Below the pieces are notes generated by a model. It was not told where the DNA came from and searched no databases. It saw only the letters and a program-made list of their open reading frames with translations. From contig JBAXQC010000004.1 of assembly GCA_037131955.1 (NCBI GenBank), positions 10,743-74,742 of the forward strand: a stretch of DNA of 64,000 bases, written 5' to 3'. The DNA comes from CAIMMJ01 sp037131955. Lineage in GTDB: Bacteria; Bacteroidota; Bacteroidia; UBA4408. Shown here one piece after another: positions 42,277-52,336 of this stretch; positions within the stretch are counted from its first letter, which is position 1, and each line of letters starts with the position of its first letter. A program made the position numbers and the translations under genes.

Positions 42277-45200
42277 ATGAGTACAAAAAAATACTGGAAG
42301 AGCCTGGAAGATTTAAACGATTCACCTGAGCTGATAAAAAAATCAACCAACGAATTTGCCGAACCCATTCCAATGGAGGACTTCCTATCAGGAAGTTCCG
42401 TAAGCGAAAATTCTACGCCTCGTCGTGATTTCTTAAAGTTTCTTGGATTTTCTGTTACAGCCGCTGCTTTGGCTGCATGCGAAACTCCGGTAAGAAAAGT
42501 TGTTCCTTACGTTATCAAGCCCGAAGAAATTACAGTAGGATTATCCAATTGGTATGCTTCTTCTTTTTTTGATGGCCACGATTATTGCGAAGTTTTAGTA
42601 AAAACTCGTGAAGGAAGACCAATTAAGGTGGAAGGGAATAAACTTTCAAAGATTACCTTTGGTTCAACAAACGCCAGAGTGCAAGCTTCTGTTCTATCTC
42701 TATACGACGAAGTTAGATATACCAAACCACAAAAAAATGGCACTTCTTCCTCTTGGACAGAAGTAGACAAAGACATATCTACTAAATTAGCTGGCATTGC
42801 ATCTTCTGGAGGTGCAATTAGAATATTAACTAGCTCAATAACTTCTCCATCTACCATAAATGCAGTAGGTGAATTTGTAAAAAAATATACAAATGTTCAG
42901 CATATTTCCTACGATGCAATTTCTGCATCAGGAATTATAAAAGCTAATGAAGCCAATTTTGGTAAAGCCGTTGTGCCAACGTATCATTTTGACATGGCCG
43001 ATTGCATTGTTTCTATAGGTGCAGATTTTTTAAGCGGATGGTTATCTCCAATAGAATATGCTGTTCAATACGGAAAAACTAGAAAAGTTTCTCCAGAAAA
43101 TCCTAAAATGAGTTGTCATCACCAGTTTGAGACTACTCTTTCATTAACCGGTTCTAATGCTGATTACAGAACAGGTATCAAACCTTCTGAAATTGGTTCA
43201 GTGGTTGTTTCATTATACAATGCTGTTGCAAAGAATACAGGTGGTTCAAGCGTAAACGGAAAAGCAACGGTGTACGACGCCGCCATTGCAAAAGCAGCAA
43301 AAGATTTAGTAGCTTCAAAAGGAAAATCATTAGTAGTTTGTGGCTCTAATGAAAGTAATGTTCAAATGTTGGTAAATGGCATTAATTCTATGCTTTTGAG
43401 CTATGGTACCACAATAGATCTAAATAATTTCTCAAATACTAAACAAGGCAATGATGCAAAAGTTACTGAGCTAGTTGCAGAGATGAAAGCAGGAAAAGTG
43501 GCTGCTTTGTTTGTTGCCAACTCAAATCCAATTTATTCACTACCAAGTTCATTAGGTTTCGCTGATGCCATTAAGAAAGTTCAATTGTCCGTTTCTTTTG
43601 CTGATAGACCTGACGAAACATCAAGTGCTTGCCAATACGTTTGCCCTACTCATCACTATTTAGAGGCTTGGGGAGATGAACAGCCAAAACCGGGATACTA
43701 TGCACTTACTCAGCCTACCATTTATCCGCTCTTTGAGACCAGAGCATATCAAGAAAGTTTATTAAAATGGTCTGGCATAGAAACTAGCTATCAAGAATTT
43801 GTAAAATCTAATTGGCAAAATACTATATTCACTCAGCAATCAGAAGATACATTCTTTGAAAATTGGTGGATGCAAAGTTTGCATGATGGAATTAGAATAT
43901 TAGGTTCACAAACACCTACAGACTTTAAGCTCAATGGAGACATGAGCACCGCAGCGGCAGAAGCTTCTAAGGGACTCTCAGGAAATGGCAACTTTGAAGT
44001 TACTTTCTACGAAAGCATAGCATTAGGAAACGGCTCACAAGCCAATAATCCTTGGTTGCAAGAACTACCAGATCCTATTACAAAAGTTGTTTGGGACAAC
44101 TACATTACTATGTCTCCAGCACAAATGAAGGAGATGGGTTTTACTACAGAAAGAGAAATGGAAGTAAAAAGTGATGTTGCAGATATTACAATAAACGGAA
44201 TTACTTTTAAACTTCCTGTATACCCACAACCGGGGCAACCAAATGGAACAATAGGAATTGCGATAGGTTATGGAAGAACTAAAGGTGGAAAGATTATTGA
44301 AAATCCAGAAATATTAGGTGGCGCAAATGTATTTGCTGCACTTGGCTTGGCAAATGGTACACTGAACTATTTTGCTAAAGCAGAAATAAAAAAATCATCA
44401 GAAACTTACATGTTGGCTTCCACTCAAACTCACCATACCCTAATGGGAAGAAATATGGTAAAGGAAACAACATTGTCTGAATACAAGAAAGACAGAAAGG
44501 CCGGCAATGAACCAGAAACTTTTAAAGTAAAAGAAAACGGCAAGCATGTTGGAAAAACAGCAGAAGAATTAAGTTTGTGGTCAACAAAAGAACATCCTGG
44601 TTTTGAACGTCCGGGCCACTTTTGGAACATGTCTATCGACCTAAATGCTTGTATTGGTTGTGGCGCTTGTATTATTAGTTGTCAGGCAGAAAACAATGTT
44701 CCTGTAGTTGGCAAGGATGAAGTAAGAAAATCCAGAGAAATGCACTGGATAAGAATAGACAGATATTACTCCAGTGATACCACCAAAGAAAATTCTGAAG
44801 GTAAAATTGGAAAAATAGATATGTATGGCAAAATGGAATTGCCTTCAGAAAATCCTGAAGTAGTTTTCCAGCCGGTAATGTGTATGCATTGCAACCATGC
44901 TCCGTGCGAAACCGTTTGCCCGGTATTGGCTACAACTCATAGCAGTGAAGGCCTAAATCAAATGACTTACAATCGCTGTGTTGGTACAAAGTATTGTGCA
45001 AACAACTGTCCATATAAAGTAAGACGTTTTAATTGGTTCAGGTACCACAACAACGCAAAATTTGACTACAACCAAAACAGCGAATTACAAAAAATGGTGT
45101 TAAACCCAGATGTAACAGTTCGTTCAAGAGGGGTAATGGAAAAATGTTCTATGTGTGTTCAAAGAATACAAGAGGGCAAATTAAATGCTAAAAAAGACGG

Positions 45201-45417
45201 TAGAAGAATTAAAGACGGCGAAATTGAAATGGCTTGTGCACAAGGTTGCCCTACCAATGCCATAACTTTTGGTGACGTTAATGACACTGCAAGCATGGTT
45301 GCTCAGAACAAGAAAAACGAAAGAACTTATTACATGCTAGAAGAATTAGATGTTCAACCAAGTGTGTTTTATCTAACAAAAGTTAGAAACAAAGAAGCAG
45401 GAAAATCAGAAGCTTAA
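42277..45417 (+). CDS. actB: Alternative complex III subunit ActB (iron-sulfur, molybdopterin-oxidoreductase-like)
   Basis: A 1046-residue periplasmic subunit from ATG 42277; the frame is open to 42208, but that start would overlap actA. Twin-arginine signal TPRRDFLKFLGFSV with a following LAAC lipobox (Cys68). The large N-terminal part resembles molybdopterin oxidoreductases, which in ACIII carry no Mo. The C-terminal ferredoxin part has four clusters' cysteines: 792/795/798/802, 869/872/877/881, about 901/907/911, and 957/960 plus ACAQGCP near 990. These wire electrons from quinol to the hemes of ActA and ActE. Confidence 0.94.
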   Translation: MSTKKYWKSLEDLNDSPELIKKSTNEFAEPIPMEDFLSGSSVSENSTPRRDFLKFLGFSVTAAALAACETPVRKVVPYVIKPEEITVGLSNWYASSFFDGHDYCEVLVKTREGRPIKVEGNKLSKITFGSTNARVQASVLSLYDEVRYTKPQKNGTSSSWTEVDKDISTKLAGIASSGGAIRILTSSITSPSTINAVGEFVKKYTNVQHISYDAISASGIIKANEANFGKAVVPTYHFDMADCIVSIGADFLSGWLSPIEYAVQYGKTRKVSPENPKMSCHHQFETTLSLTGSNADYRTGIKPSEIGSVVVSLYNAVAKNTGGSSVNGKATVYDAAIAKAAKDLVASKGKSLVVCGSNESNVQMLVNGINSMLLSYGTTIDLNNFSNTKQGNDAKVTELVAEMKAGKVAALFVANSNPIYSLPSSLGFADAIKKVQLSVSFADRPDETSSACQYVCPTHHYLEAWGDEQPKPGYYALTQPTIYPLFETRAYQESLLKWSGIETSYQEFVKSNWQNTIFTQQSEDTFFENWWMQSLHDGIRILGSQTPTDFKLNGDMSTAAAEASKGLSGNGNFEVTFYESIALGNGSQANNPWLQELPDPITKVVWDNYITMSPAQMKEMGFTTEREMEVKSDVADITINGITFKLPVYPQPGQPNGTIGIAIGYGRTKGGKIIENPEILGGANVFAALGLANGTLNYFAKAEIKKSSETYMLASTQTHHTLMGRNMVKETTLSEYKKDRKAGNEPETFKVKENGKHVGKTAEELSLWSTKEHPGFERPGHFWNMSIDLNACIGCGACIISCQAENNVPVVGKDEVRKSREMHWIRIDRYYSSDTTKENSEGKIGKIDMYGKMELPSENPEVVFQPVMCMHCNHAPCETVCPVLATTHSSEGLNQMTYNRCVGTKYCANNCPYKVRRFNWFRYHNNAKFDYNQNSELQKMVLNPDVTVRSRGVMEKCSMCVQRIQEGKLNAKKDGRRIKDGEIEMACAQGCPTNAITFGDVNDTASMVAQNKKNERTYYMLEELDVQPSVFYLTKVRNKEAGKSEA

Positions 45418-45451
45418 TAAATAGAAATTTAGAACAGTATTAAACAATAAT

Positions 45452-46843
45452 ATGCAGCACGAAGCACTTATCAGAGAACCATTAATTTTAGGTAATAAAA
45501 CAATACACGATATTACCGAGGATATATGCAGACCTATTGAGTCTAAGCCAACCAAAGCCTGGTGGTTTGCCTTTATACTTTCGGCTACTTGCCTTTTATG
45601 GTGGGTAGTTTGTGTTAGCTACACAGTTGGAATTGGACTAGGTGCATGGGGCCTAAACAACGTGGTAGATTGGGGTTGGGACATTACCAATTTCGTTTGG
45701 TGGGTTGGTATTGGCCATGCAGGCACACTTATTTCTGCGGTATTGTTATTGTTCCGTCAAAAATGGAGACTTTCTATCAACAGAGCTTCTGAGGCAATGA
45801 CAATTTTTGCTGTAATTTGTGCAGCATCCTTTCTATTAACACACATTGGTCGTCCTTGGCTTCCTTATTGGTTATTGCCACTTCCCAATCAGTTTGGATC
45901 TCTATGGGTAAACTTTAACTCACCTTTGGTTTGGGATACATTTGCAGTATCAACTTACTTTACTGTTTCATTGGTATTTTGGTATACAGGTTTAATTCCA
46001 GATTTTGCTGCAATTAGAGACAGAGCAAAAACGCCTCAACGCAAGTTTTGGTACGGTTTATTAAGTTTTGGATGGGTAGGAACTGCAAAAAACTGGCAAC
46101 GTTTTGAAGAAGTTTCGTTAGTTCTTGCTGGAATGAGCACTCCATTGGTTCTTTCGGTTCACACTATCGTATCCATGGACTTTGCTACTTCTATCGTTCC
46201 GGGTTGGCACACAACCATCTTCCCTCCTTATTTTGTGGCTGGTGCAATTTTCTCAGGATTTGCTATGGTTCAAACGCTTTTAATTATTACAAGAAAAGTA
46301 ATGAAACTAGAAGCCTACATAACCACCTTACACATAGATATGATGAACCGAATAATTATGATTACAGGTTCAATTGTAGGTATAGCATACATAACTGAGT
46401 TTTTTATTGCTTGGTACAGTGGAGTAGAGTATGAATCTTATGCATTCATCAATCGTGCCACAGGACCTTATTGGTGGGCATATTGGGCTATGATGTCTTG
46501 TAATGTTATATCGCCTCAGTTATTTTGGAGTTCTAAACTAAGAACCAATATTACTTTTACATTTTTTATGTCCATTGTTGTAAACATTGGTATGTGGTTC
46601 GAACGTTTCGTAATTATTGTAACTTCTCTGCATAGAGCATATATTCCAGCTCAATGGAGTATGTATCATCCAACTTGGGTAGAAGCTGGAATATATCTAG
46701 GATCCATTGGATTGTTCTTTACACTCTTTCTATTATTCACTAAATTCTTTCCGGTAATTGCAATGAGTGAATTAAAAACTATTGTTCGTTCTTCTTCTCT
46801 GCAAACTCATAGAGAAATGAGAAAAAACGAAAATCATCATTAA
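45452..46843 (+). CDS. actC: Alternative complex III subunit ActC (NrfD-like, quinol-binding)
   Basis: A 463-residue membrane protein with about 10 helices, of the NrfD/PsrC family. Together with ActB it forms the quinol-oxidising unit. Typical stretches are WWGIGHAGTLISAVLLLFRQ-like VGIGHAGTLISAVLLL, IGRPWLPYWLLP and the late MWFERFVIIVTSLHRAYIP. The N-terminal HEALIREPLILGNKT segment is usual for ACIII. It lies 34 bases after actB. Confidence 0.95.
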   Translation: MQHEALIREPLILGNKTIHDITEDICRPIESKPTKAWWFAFILSATCLLWWVVCVSYTVGIGLGAWGLNNVVDWGWDITNFVWWVGIGHAGTLISAVLLLFRQKWRLSINRASEAMTIFAVICAASFLLTHIGRPWLPYWLLPLPNQFGSLWVNFNSPLVWDTFAVSTYFTVSLVFWYTGLIPDFAAIRDRAKTPQRKFWYGLLSFGWVGTAKNWQRFEEVSLVLAGMSTPLVLSVHTIVSMDFATSIVPGWHTTIFPPYFVAGAIFSGFAMVQTLLIITRKVMKLEAYITTLHIDMMNRIIMITGSIVGIAYITEFFIAWYSGVEYESYAFINRATGPYWWAYWAMMSCNVISPQLFWSSKLRTNITFTFFMSIVVNIGMWFERFVIIVTSLHRAYIPAQWSMYHPTWVEAGIYLGSIGLFFTLFLLFTKFFPVIAMSELKTIVRSSSLQTHREMRKNENHH

Positions 46844-46866
46844 TTTAATAAGATAATAACTAAGAT

Positions 46867-47391
46867 ATGTCAAAGTTTATTTTCGGAATATTTAGCGACG
46901 AAGAAAAAGTAATGCACAGCATTGCTCCTTTAAGAGCAAAAGGTGTAGTAATAAAAGATGTGATTAGTCCTTTTCCAATTCATGGAATGGACCATGCACT
47001 AGGATTAGCTAGAACAAGAATTTCAATTTGTTCTTTTTTATACGGAATGACTGGATTTGGTTTAGCAATACTAATGACATGGTACATGATGATCAGCGAT
47101 TGGCCAATGGATATTGGTGGTAAACCAAATTGGTATTTCTATCAAAATGTGCCAGCGTTTATACCTGTAATTTTTGAATCAACAATTTTTTGTGCCGCTC
47201 ACGGAATGGTAATTACTTTTTATTTAAGAAGTAAATTATTGCCAGGAGTTACTGCTTACACACCTGACGTGAGAATGACAGACGATAAAATAATTATGAA
47301 GGTTGAAGTTACTGATGCCGCTTCTGAGCAAAGTGCAAGTGCATTACTAAGAGAGTTTGGAGCCGAAGAAGTTAAAGAATACGGAAAATAA
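46867..47391 (+). CDS. actD: Alternative complex III subunit ActD (DUF3341)
   Basis: A 174-residue protein with two membrane helices (about 57-80 and 97-120) between a short N-terminal alpha/beta part (FSDEEKVMHSIAPLRAKGV) and a C-terminal tail ending in LLREFGAEEVKEYGK, the DUF3341 pattern. It is a structural subunit without cofactors. It is 23 bases after actC and 17 before actE. Confidence 0.94.
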   Translation: MSKFIFGIFSDEEKVMHSIAPLRAKGVVIKDVISPFPIHGMDHALGLARTRISICSFLYGMTGFGLAILMTWYMMISDWPMDIGGKPNWYFYQNVPAFIPVIFESTIFCAAHGMVITFYLRSKLLPGVTAYTPDVRMTDDKIIMKVEVTDAASEQSASALLREFGAEEVKEYGK

Positions 47392-47408
47392 TTGCAAAAG
47401 AGAGAATC

Positions 47409-48065
47409 ATGATAACAAGAAAAATAAAATTTAGTAGTTTGTTACTTTTAAGTTCCCTTGCTATTTTAAGCTCTTGTCAAAAAAGACATGCTAATAGTCC
47501 GGGAATTGAGTTTATGCCAGACATGTACTACTCCGAGGCATTAAAACCTTACGAACTAAACCCTCTTTTCAAAGATAGTTTACAAGCAAGAAAACCAGTT
47601 GCAGGAACAATATCTCAAGGCTCAATGCCAAATTCAACAATGAGTATTGATCAATTTATATATCCATATAAGTTGGAGGAGTATGAATTGGCGGGTACAA
47701 ATCTAAAAAACCCACTACAGAAAGATTCAATTACTTTGGCCCAAGGGAAAGAAATTTATACAAAATTTTGTACTCAATGTCACGGTGAGGCTGGAGATGG
47801 AAACGGCTCAATAGTGGTTAATGGTAAATTCCCCAATCCAGGAGCATATTGGGCAAAAGAAGGTTTAACGCAAGGAAAAATGTTTCATACACTTACCTAC
47901 GGAAAAGGATTAATGGGCTCGCATGCTTCACAGTTAACCAAAACCGAAAGATGGAAAACAGTTCATTGGGTTCAAAATCTAATTGATCAAAAGAAACCTG
48001 CAAGTGAAGCTAAAACAGCAGAAAATGCAGACGTAAATAAGAATTCAGCAAGTAAAAAATCCTAG
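47409..48065 (+). CDS. actE: Alternative complex III subunit ActE (monoheme cytochrome c lipoprotein)
   Basis: A 218-residue lipoprotein: lipobox LSSC with Cys23, then a long extended segment with the ACIII-typical FMPDMYYSEALKPYE, and a cytochrome c domain with Cys121-Cys124-His125 (CTQCHGEAGDGNG) and Met in GLMGSHASQL as likely axial ligand. ActE passes electrons on to the oxidase or a soluble carrier. The C-terminal 30 residues are charged and probably disordered. Confidence 0.94.
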   Translation: MITRKIKFSSLLLLSSLAILSSCQKRHANSPGIEFMPDMYYSEALKPYELNPLFKDSLQARKPVAGTISQGSMPNSTMSIDQFIYPYKLEEYELAGTNLKNPLQKDSITLAQGKEIYTKFCTQCHGEAGDGNGSIVVNGKFPNPGAYWAKEGLTQGKMFHTLTYGKGLMGSHASQLTKTERWKTVHWVQNLIDQKKPASEAKTAENADVNKNSASKKS

Positions 48066-48080
48066 TGTTTGCAATAAGTT

Positions 48081-49274
48081 ATGACAGATATGACAACTAA
48101 ACCTTACGAAATAACTCAAAAAAATAAAACATCAGCAATTGTTTTAATTGCAGTTGGATTACTTTCCATCATTTATGGATTTGCCTCTGGACATACAGAA
48201 AGAGCATGGGCGAATTTGTTGTTGAGTAACTTTTACTTAATGGCAATTGCACTTGGAGCCGTATTTTTTCTAGCTGTGCAATATGTTGCAGAAGTAGGAT
48301 GGAGTGCTCAAGTTAAAAGAATATTAATGGCTATGGGTACCTATTTACCTTTTGCAACGGTTTTTATGATTCTTATATTTCTTGTTGGTCATCACCACAT
48401 TTACGATTGGACTCACCATGAAAACTATGAAAAAGGACATGAGCACTTTGACTCAATATTAGAAGGCAAGAGTGGTTATTTAAATATAGTTTTTTATACA
48501 ATTAGATTAGTACTTTATGCTGCAATTTGGAGTGGATTTGCTCTAATGATTAGAAAAGAATCACTAAAAGAAGATGAAATAGGTGGCAATTCTCAGTATT
48601 TTAAAATGAGAGGCATGTCTGCTGTATTTTTAGTATTATTTGCAGTGTCGTCCTCAACAAGTGCATGGGATTTATTAATGAGTATAGACGCACACTGGTT
48701 TTCTACCCTATTTGGTTGGTACACATTTGCTGGAATGTTTGTGAGCAGCCTTACTGTTATTACAATGTTTACATTATACCTAAAAGGTAAAGGTTATTTA
48801 CCTAACGTAAACGAAAATCATATTCACGATTTAGGTAAATTTATGTTTGCTTTCAGTATTTTCTGGACATACTTATGGTTTGCACAGTTCATGCTAATAT
48901 GGTATGCTAATTTGCCAGAAGAAGTTGCATACTACATACCAAGACAAGGATACTTTAAACCAGTTTTTTTAGCAAATCTTGGAATAAACTTTTTATCTCC
49001 TTTTATTATTTTAATGACAAGAGATGCTAAGAGAAAAGCGGGCTTACTTGCATTTATTGGATGCATTATGCTCATCGGCCATTGGTTAGATGTATACCTG
49101 ATGGTAATGCCAGGAACAATTGGCGAGGAGGCTGGGTTTGGAATTATTGAAATTGGAACAACTTGCTTTTTTGCAGGGCTCTTTTTGTACACAACATTCA
49201 CAGCACTTTCCAAAGCAAATGTTGTTGCAAAAAATCACCCAATGATGATAGAATCAATTCACCATCATATTTAA
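48081..49274 (+). CDS. actF: Alternative complex III subunit ActF (membrane, NrfD-like paralogue)
   Basis: A 397-residue protein with about 10 membrane helices, the second quinone-associated membrane subunit of ACIII, related to ActC. Seen: GHHHIYDWTHHENYEK in a loop, SAWDLLMSIDAHWFSTLFGW and HWLDVYLMVMPGTIGEEAG, characteristic of the family. It lies 15 bases after actE and 60 before coxB. I see no ActG-like gene. Confidence 0.93.
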   Translation: MTDMTTKPYEITQKNKTSAIVLIAVGLLSIIYGFASGHTERAWANLLLSNFYLMAIALGAVFFLAVQYVAEVGWSAQVKRILMAMGTYLPFATVFMILIFLVGHHHIYDWTHHENYEKGHEHFDSILEGKSGYLNIVFYTIRLVLYAAIWSGFALMIRKESLKEDEIGGNSQYFKMRGMSAVFLVLFAVSSSTSAWDLLMSIDAHWFSTLFGWYTFAGMFVSSLTVITMFTLYLKGKGYLPNVNENHIHDLGKFMFAFSIFWTYLWFAQFMLIWYANLPEEVAYYIPRQGYFKPVFLANLGINFLSPFIILMTRDAKRKAGLLAFIGCIMLIGHWLDVYLMVMPGTIGEEAGFGIIEIGTTCFFAGLFLYTTFTALSKANVVAKNHPMMIESIHHHI

Positions 49275-49334
49275 CAAAAAAAATATTAAATTTTAAGAAC
49301 CAAAAGAATTTAAACTTGTTTTAGAAGAATCAAT

Positions 49335-50360
49335 ATGACATTACTAATTATAATTGTAGCCACATTAGCAATAACTGCATTTTACTATTTGTCCACCATA
49401 ATGCAGCAAACTTCTGTTCTTAAAGGAGCACAAGAAGAGCAAGTTACCGAAAAAGATAATTGGATAAATGCAAAATTAATGTTTGCTTTTTTAATTTTTA
49501 TTATTGGTTTCTTTATTTGGCAAATTGCGGAGTATAAGCATGTAATTCTCCCGGAATCTGCTTCTGAACATGGAAATGAAATAGATACTTTATGGGATTT
49601 TAACATGTACATTGTTATTGCAGTTTTTGTGCTAACAAATGCGGTATTATTTTTATTTGCTGCTAAGTATTACCATAAAAAAGGAAATAAAGCAACTTTC
49701 TTTGCACACAGCACTAAGCTTGAAATGATATGGACAATTATTCCAGCAATTGTTCTTAGTGTTATTATTATTTATGGTCTAAGAACTTGGAATCATATAA
49801 CAACGCCTGCTTCTAAGGATGCACTAACCATAGAATTGTATGCAAAGCAGTTCGATTGGACAGCAAGATATCCGGGATTGGATGGACAACTTGGTAAAAC
49901 AAATTATAAATTAATTACCGATGTAAATCCTTTAGCTTTAGATGAAAAGGACAATGCATCAATGGATGATATTATTACAAAAGGTGAGTTTCATATTCCA
50001 GTTGGAAAGGAAGTAAATTTTGTATTCCGTTCACGCGATGTAATACACAGTGCATTTATGCCTCATTTTAGAGCTCAAATGAATTGTGTGCCAGGAATGG
50101 AGACTTATTTTCATTTTAAGCCAATAATTACAACCGCCGAAATGAGAAAAAAACTTAACAAACAGGATTTTGATTACGTTCTTTTATGCAACAAAATATG
50201 TGGAGCATCTCACTTTAATATGCAAATGAACATCATTGTAGAGTCTGAGTCTGATTACAATGCTTGGCTTGCAAAACAAAAATCATTTGGTGCAAAAGAA
50301 GAAACTCCTGCAGCAAGTGTTGCCCCAGATTCAACAAAAAATATAGTGGCATTAAATTAA
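49335..50360 (+). CDS. coxB: Cytochrome c oxidase subunit II (CuA)
   Basis: A 341-residue subunit of the heme-copper oxidase. It has an extra N-terminal helix (1-20) and further helices near 48-65, 92-112 and 132-149, then the CuA cupredoxin domain. The CuA ligands are His238 (DVIHSAFMPHFR), Cys285, Cys289, His293 and Met296 (CNKICGASHFNM). There is no fused cytochrome c domain, so electrons probably come directly from the ACIII hemes. It lies 10 bases before coxA. Confidence 0.95.
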   Translation: MTLLIIIVATLAITAFYYLSTIMQQTSVLKGAQEEQVTEKDNWINAKLMFAFLIFIIGFFIWQIAEYKHVILPESASEHGNEIDTLWDFNMYIVIAVFVLTNAVLFLFAAKYYHKKGNKATFFAHSTKLEMIWTIIPAIVLSVIIIYGLRTWNHITTPASKDALTIELYAKQFDWTARYPGLDGQLGKTNYKLITDVNPLALDEKDNASMDDIITKGEFHIPVGKEVNFVFRSRDVIHSAFMPHFRAQMNCVPGMETYFHFKPIITTAEMRKKLNKQDFDYVLLCNKICGASHFNMQMNIIVESESDYNAWLAKQKSFGAKEETPAASVAPDSTKNIVALN

Positions 50361-50370
50361 AAAACAATAT

Positions 50371-52191
50371 ATGGATACTCACGCTTCTTTATCACACGAC
50401 CACCACGATTCTCATCATGACACACATCATGATGCAGCTCATGCTCAACATGACCATGAACAATCATTTTGGAGTAAGTATGTTTTTAGCACAGATCATA
50501 AAATGATTTCAAAGCAGTTTTTAATTACTGCAATTTTTATGGCTGTTCTAGCAATGATGATGTCTATTTTCTTTAGACTTCAACTGGCATGGCCAGGAAA
50601 AAGTTTCCCGATTTTAGAGTATTTTTTGGGAAAATGGGCTCCGGGTGGAGTAATGACTCCAGATATGTACTTAGCCTTGGTTACCATACACGGAACAATA
50701 ATGGTGTTTTTTGTTTTAACTGGCGGATTAAGTGGAACATTTTCAAACTTGCTAATTCCTTTGCAGTTGGGTGCAAGAGACATGGCATCAGGCTTTTTAA
50801 ACATGCTTTCTTACTGGTTTTTTGCCATTGCAAGTGTAATCATGGTTTATTCTTTGTTCGTAGAAAGTGGCCCTGCATCTGCTGGCTGGACAATTTATCC
50901 TCCTCTTTCAGCACTTCCAGAAGCAATTCCTGGTTCAGGTTTGGGAATGACTCTTTGGTTAGTTTCTATGTCTTTGTTTATTGTAGGTTCTTTGTTGGGA
51001 TCATTAAATTACATTGTAACTGTTGTTAATCTAAGAACAAAAGGTATGACAATGACTAGAATGCCTTTAACTATTTGGGCATTTTTGGTTACAGCAATAT
51101 TGGGTGTTTTATCTTTCCCTGTTTTGTTTGGAGCGGTTTTATTGCTGATTTTTGACAGAAGCTTTGGAACAAGTTTTTATTTATCAGATATTTTTATCAG
51201 TGGTCAGGCTTTAGAACAAACAGGCGGTAGTCCTATTCTTTTTCAGCATTTATTTTGGTTTTTAGGCCATCCAGAAGTTTACATTGTTCTTTTACCTGCA
51301 TTGGGTATCACATCGGAAGTAATTTCTACAATGAGTAGAAAACCAATATTTGGCTATAGAGCAATGATTGGCTCTATTTTAGCCATTGGTTTTTTATCAT
51401 TTATAGTATGGGGACATCACATGTTTATTACAGGAATGAACCCATTTCTTGGGTCCGTTTTTGTTTTTACAACTCTCCTCATAGCCATACCATCAGCTGT
51501 AAAAGCATTTAACTACATTACTACACTGTGGAAAAGTAATTCAATTTTTTCTCCAGCAATGTTGTTTGCCGTTGGATTGGTTTCAACTTTTGTTACAGGT
51601 GGTATAACCGGTATTATCTTAGCAGATTCTGCTCTTGATATAAATGTTCACGATACATATTTTGTTGTAGCTCACTTTCATATAGTAATGGGTGCATCGG
51701 CGATATTTGGGATGTTTTGTGGTGTTTATCATTGGTTTCCTAGAATGTATGGAAGAATGATGAATAATAAATTAGGTTACGTTCACTTTTGGTTAACTTT
51801 TATTGGTGTTTATGGGGTATTTTTTCCGATGCATTTTGTTGGTTTAGCTGGTGCACCAAGAAGATACTTTACTTACGAAAATTTTCCAATGTTCGAAAGT
51901 TTACAAAATATCAATATAGTAATTACTAGTTTTGCAATAATGGCTGCATTGGCTCAAGGTATTTTCTTGTTTAACTTTTTCTACAGTATATTTAAAGGAA
52001 AAATAGCAAGTCAAAATCCTTGGAATTCAAATACACTAGAATGGACTGCACCTGTAGAACATTTACACGGCAATTGGCCCGGTGCTTTGCCTGAGGTGCA
52101 CAGATGGCCTTACGATTATAGTAAGCCTGGTAAAGAGAATGACTTTGTTCCTCAAACCGTGCCATTAACTCACGACGAGGAAGAACATTAA
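50371..52191 (+). CDS. coxA: Cytochrome c oxidase subunit I (heme-copper catalytic subunit)
   Basis: A 606-residue subunit I with 12 core helices plus C-terminal ones. The CuB/active-site motif GHPEVYIVLLPALG includes the cross-linked His-Tyr pair; WGHHMFITGM gives the two other CuB His and HDTYFVVAHFHIVMG the heme ligands, so this is an A-type oxidase. Odd: the first 30 residues hold 11 histidines (HDHHDSHHDTHHD), a likely metal-binding tail. It ends at a strong terminator, and subunit III is not encoded here. Confidence 0.96.
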   Translation: MDTHASLSHDHHDSHHDTHHDAAHAQHDHEQSFWSKYVFSTDHKMISKQFLITAIFMAVLAMMMSIFFRLQLAWPGKSFPILEYFLGKWAPGGVMTPDMYLALVTIHGTIMVFFVLTGGLSGTFSNLLIPLQLGARDMASGFLNMLSYWFFAIASVIMVYSLFVESGPASAGWTIYPPLSALPEAIPGSGLGMTLWLVSMSLFIVGSLLGSLNYIVTVVNLRTKGMTMTRMPLTIWAFLVTAILGVLSFPVLFGAVLLLIFDRSFGTSFYLSDIFISGQALEQTGGSPILFQHLFWFLGHPEVYIVLLPALGITSEVISTMSRKPIFGYRAMIGSILAIGFLSFIVWGHHMFITGMNPFLGSVFVFTTLLIAIPSAVKAFNYITTLWKSNSIFSPAMLFAVGLVSTFVTGGITGIILADSALDINVHDTYFVVAHFHIVMGASAIFGMFCGVYHWFPRMYGRMMNNKLGYVHFWLTFIGVYGVFFPMHFVGLAGAPRRYFTYENFPMFESLQNINIVITSFAIMAALAQGIFLFNFFYSIFKGKIASQNPWNSNTLEWTAPVEHLHGNWPGALPEVHRWPYDYSKPGKENDFVPQTVPLTHDEEEH

Positions 52192-52205
52192 TTTTATACT
52201 TTAAA

Positions 52206-52235
52206 AAAACCCTTACATAATCCAGTAAGGGTTTT
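52206..52235 (+). terminator. Rho-independent terminator at the end of the act-cox operon
   Basis: Perfect 11-bp arms AAAACCCTTAC / GTAAGGGTTTT with an 8-base loop and four more T residues, 14 bases past the coxA stop. Confidence 0.93.
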
Positions 52236-52268
52236 TTTTCGATGAAATAAAATTATTTGTATACTAGT

Positions 52269-52298
52269 TTTGTTTGTTAAACATAATTATTACTTTTG
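52269..52298 (+). promoter_or_regulatory. Near-perfect Bacteroidota promoter for the 44-residue lipoprotein
   Basis: TTTG (52269-52272), 18 bases, TACTTTTG (52291-52298). Predicted leader of about 32 bases to the ATG at 52337. It supports the short gene as real and separately transcribed from act-cox. Confidence 0.65.
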
Positions 52299-52336
52299 TA
52301 GTAATGATTCATATAAAAAATTGATCAGGAACTAAT

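Noticed and set aside
50264..51029. Frames of 80 and 146 codons overlapping coxB/coxA on the plus strand
   Set aside because: They are out-of-frame readings of two certain oxidase genes.
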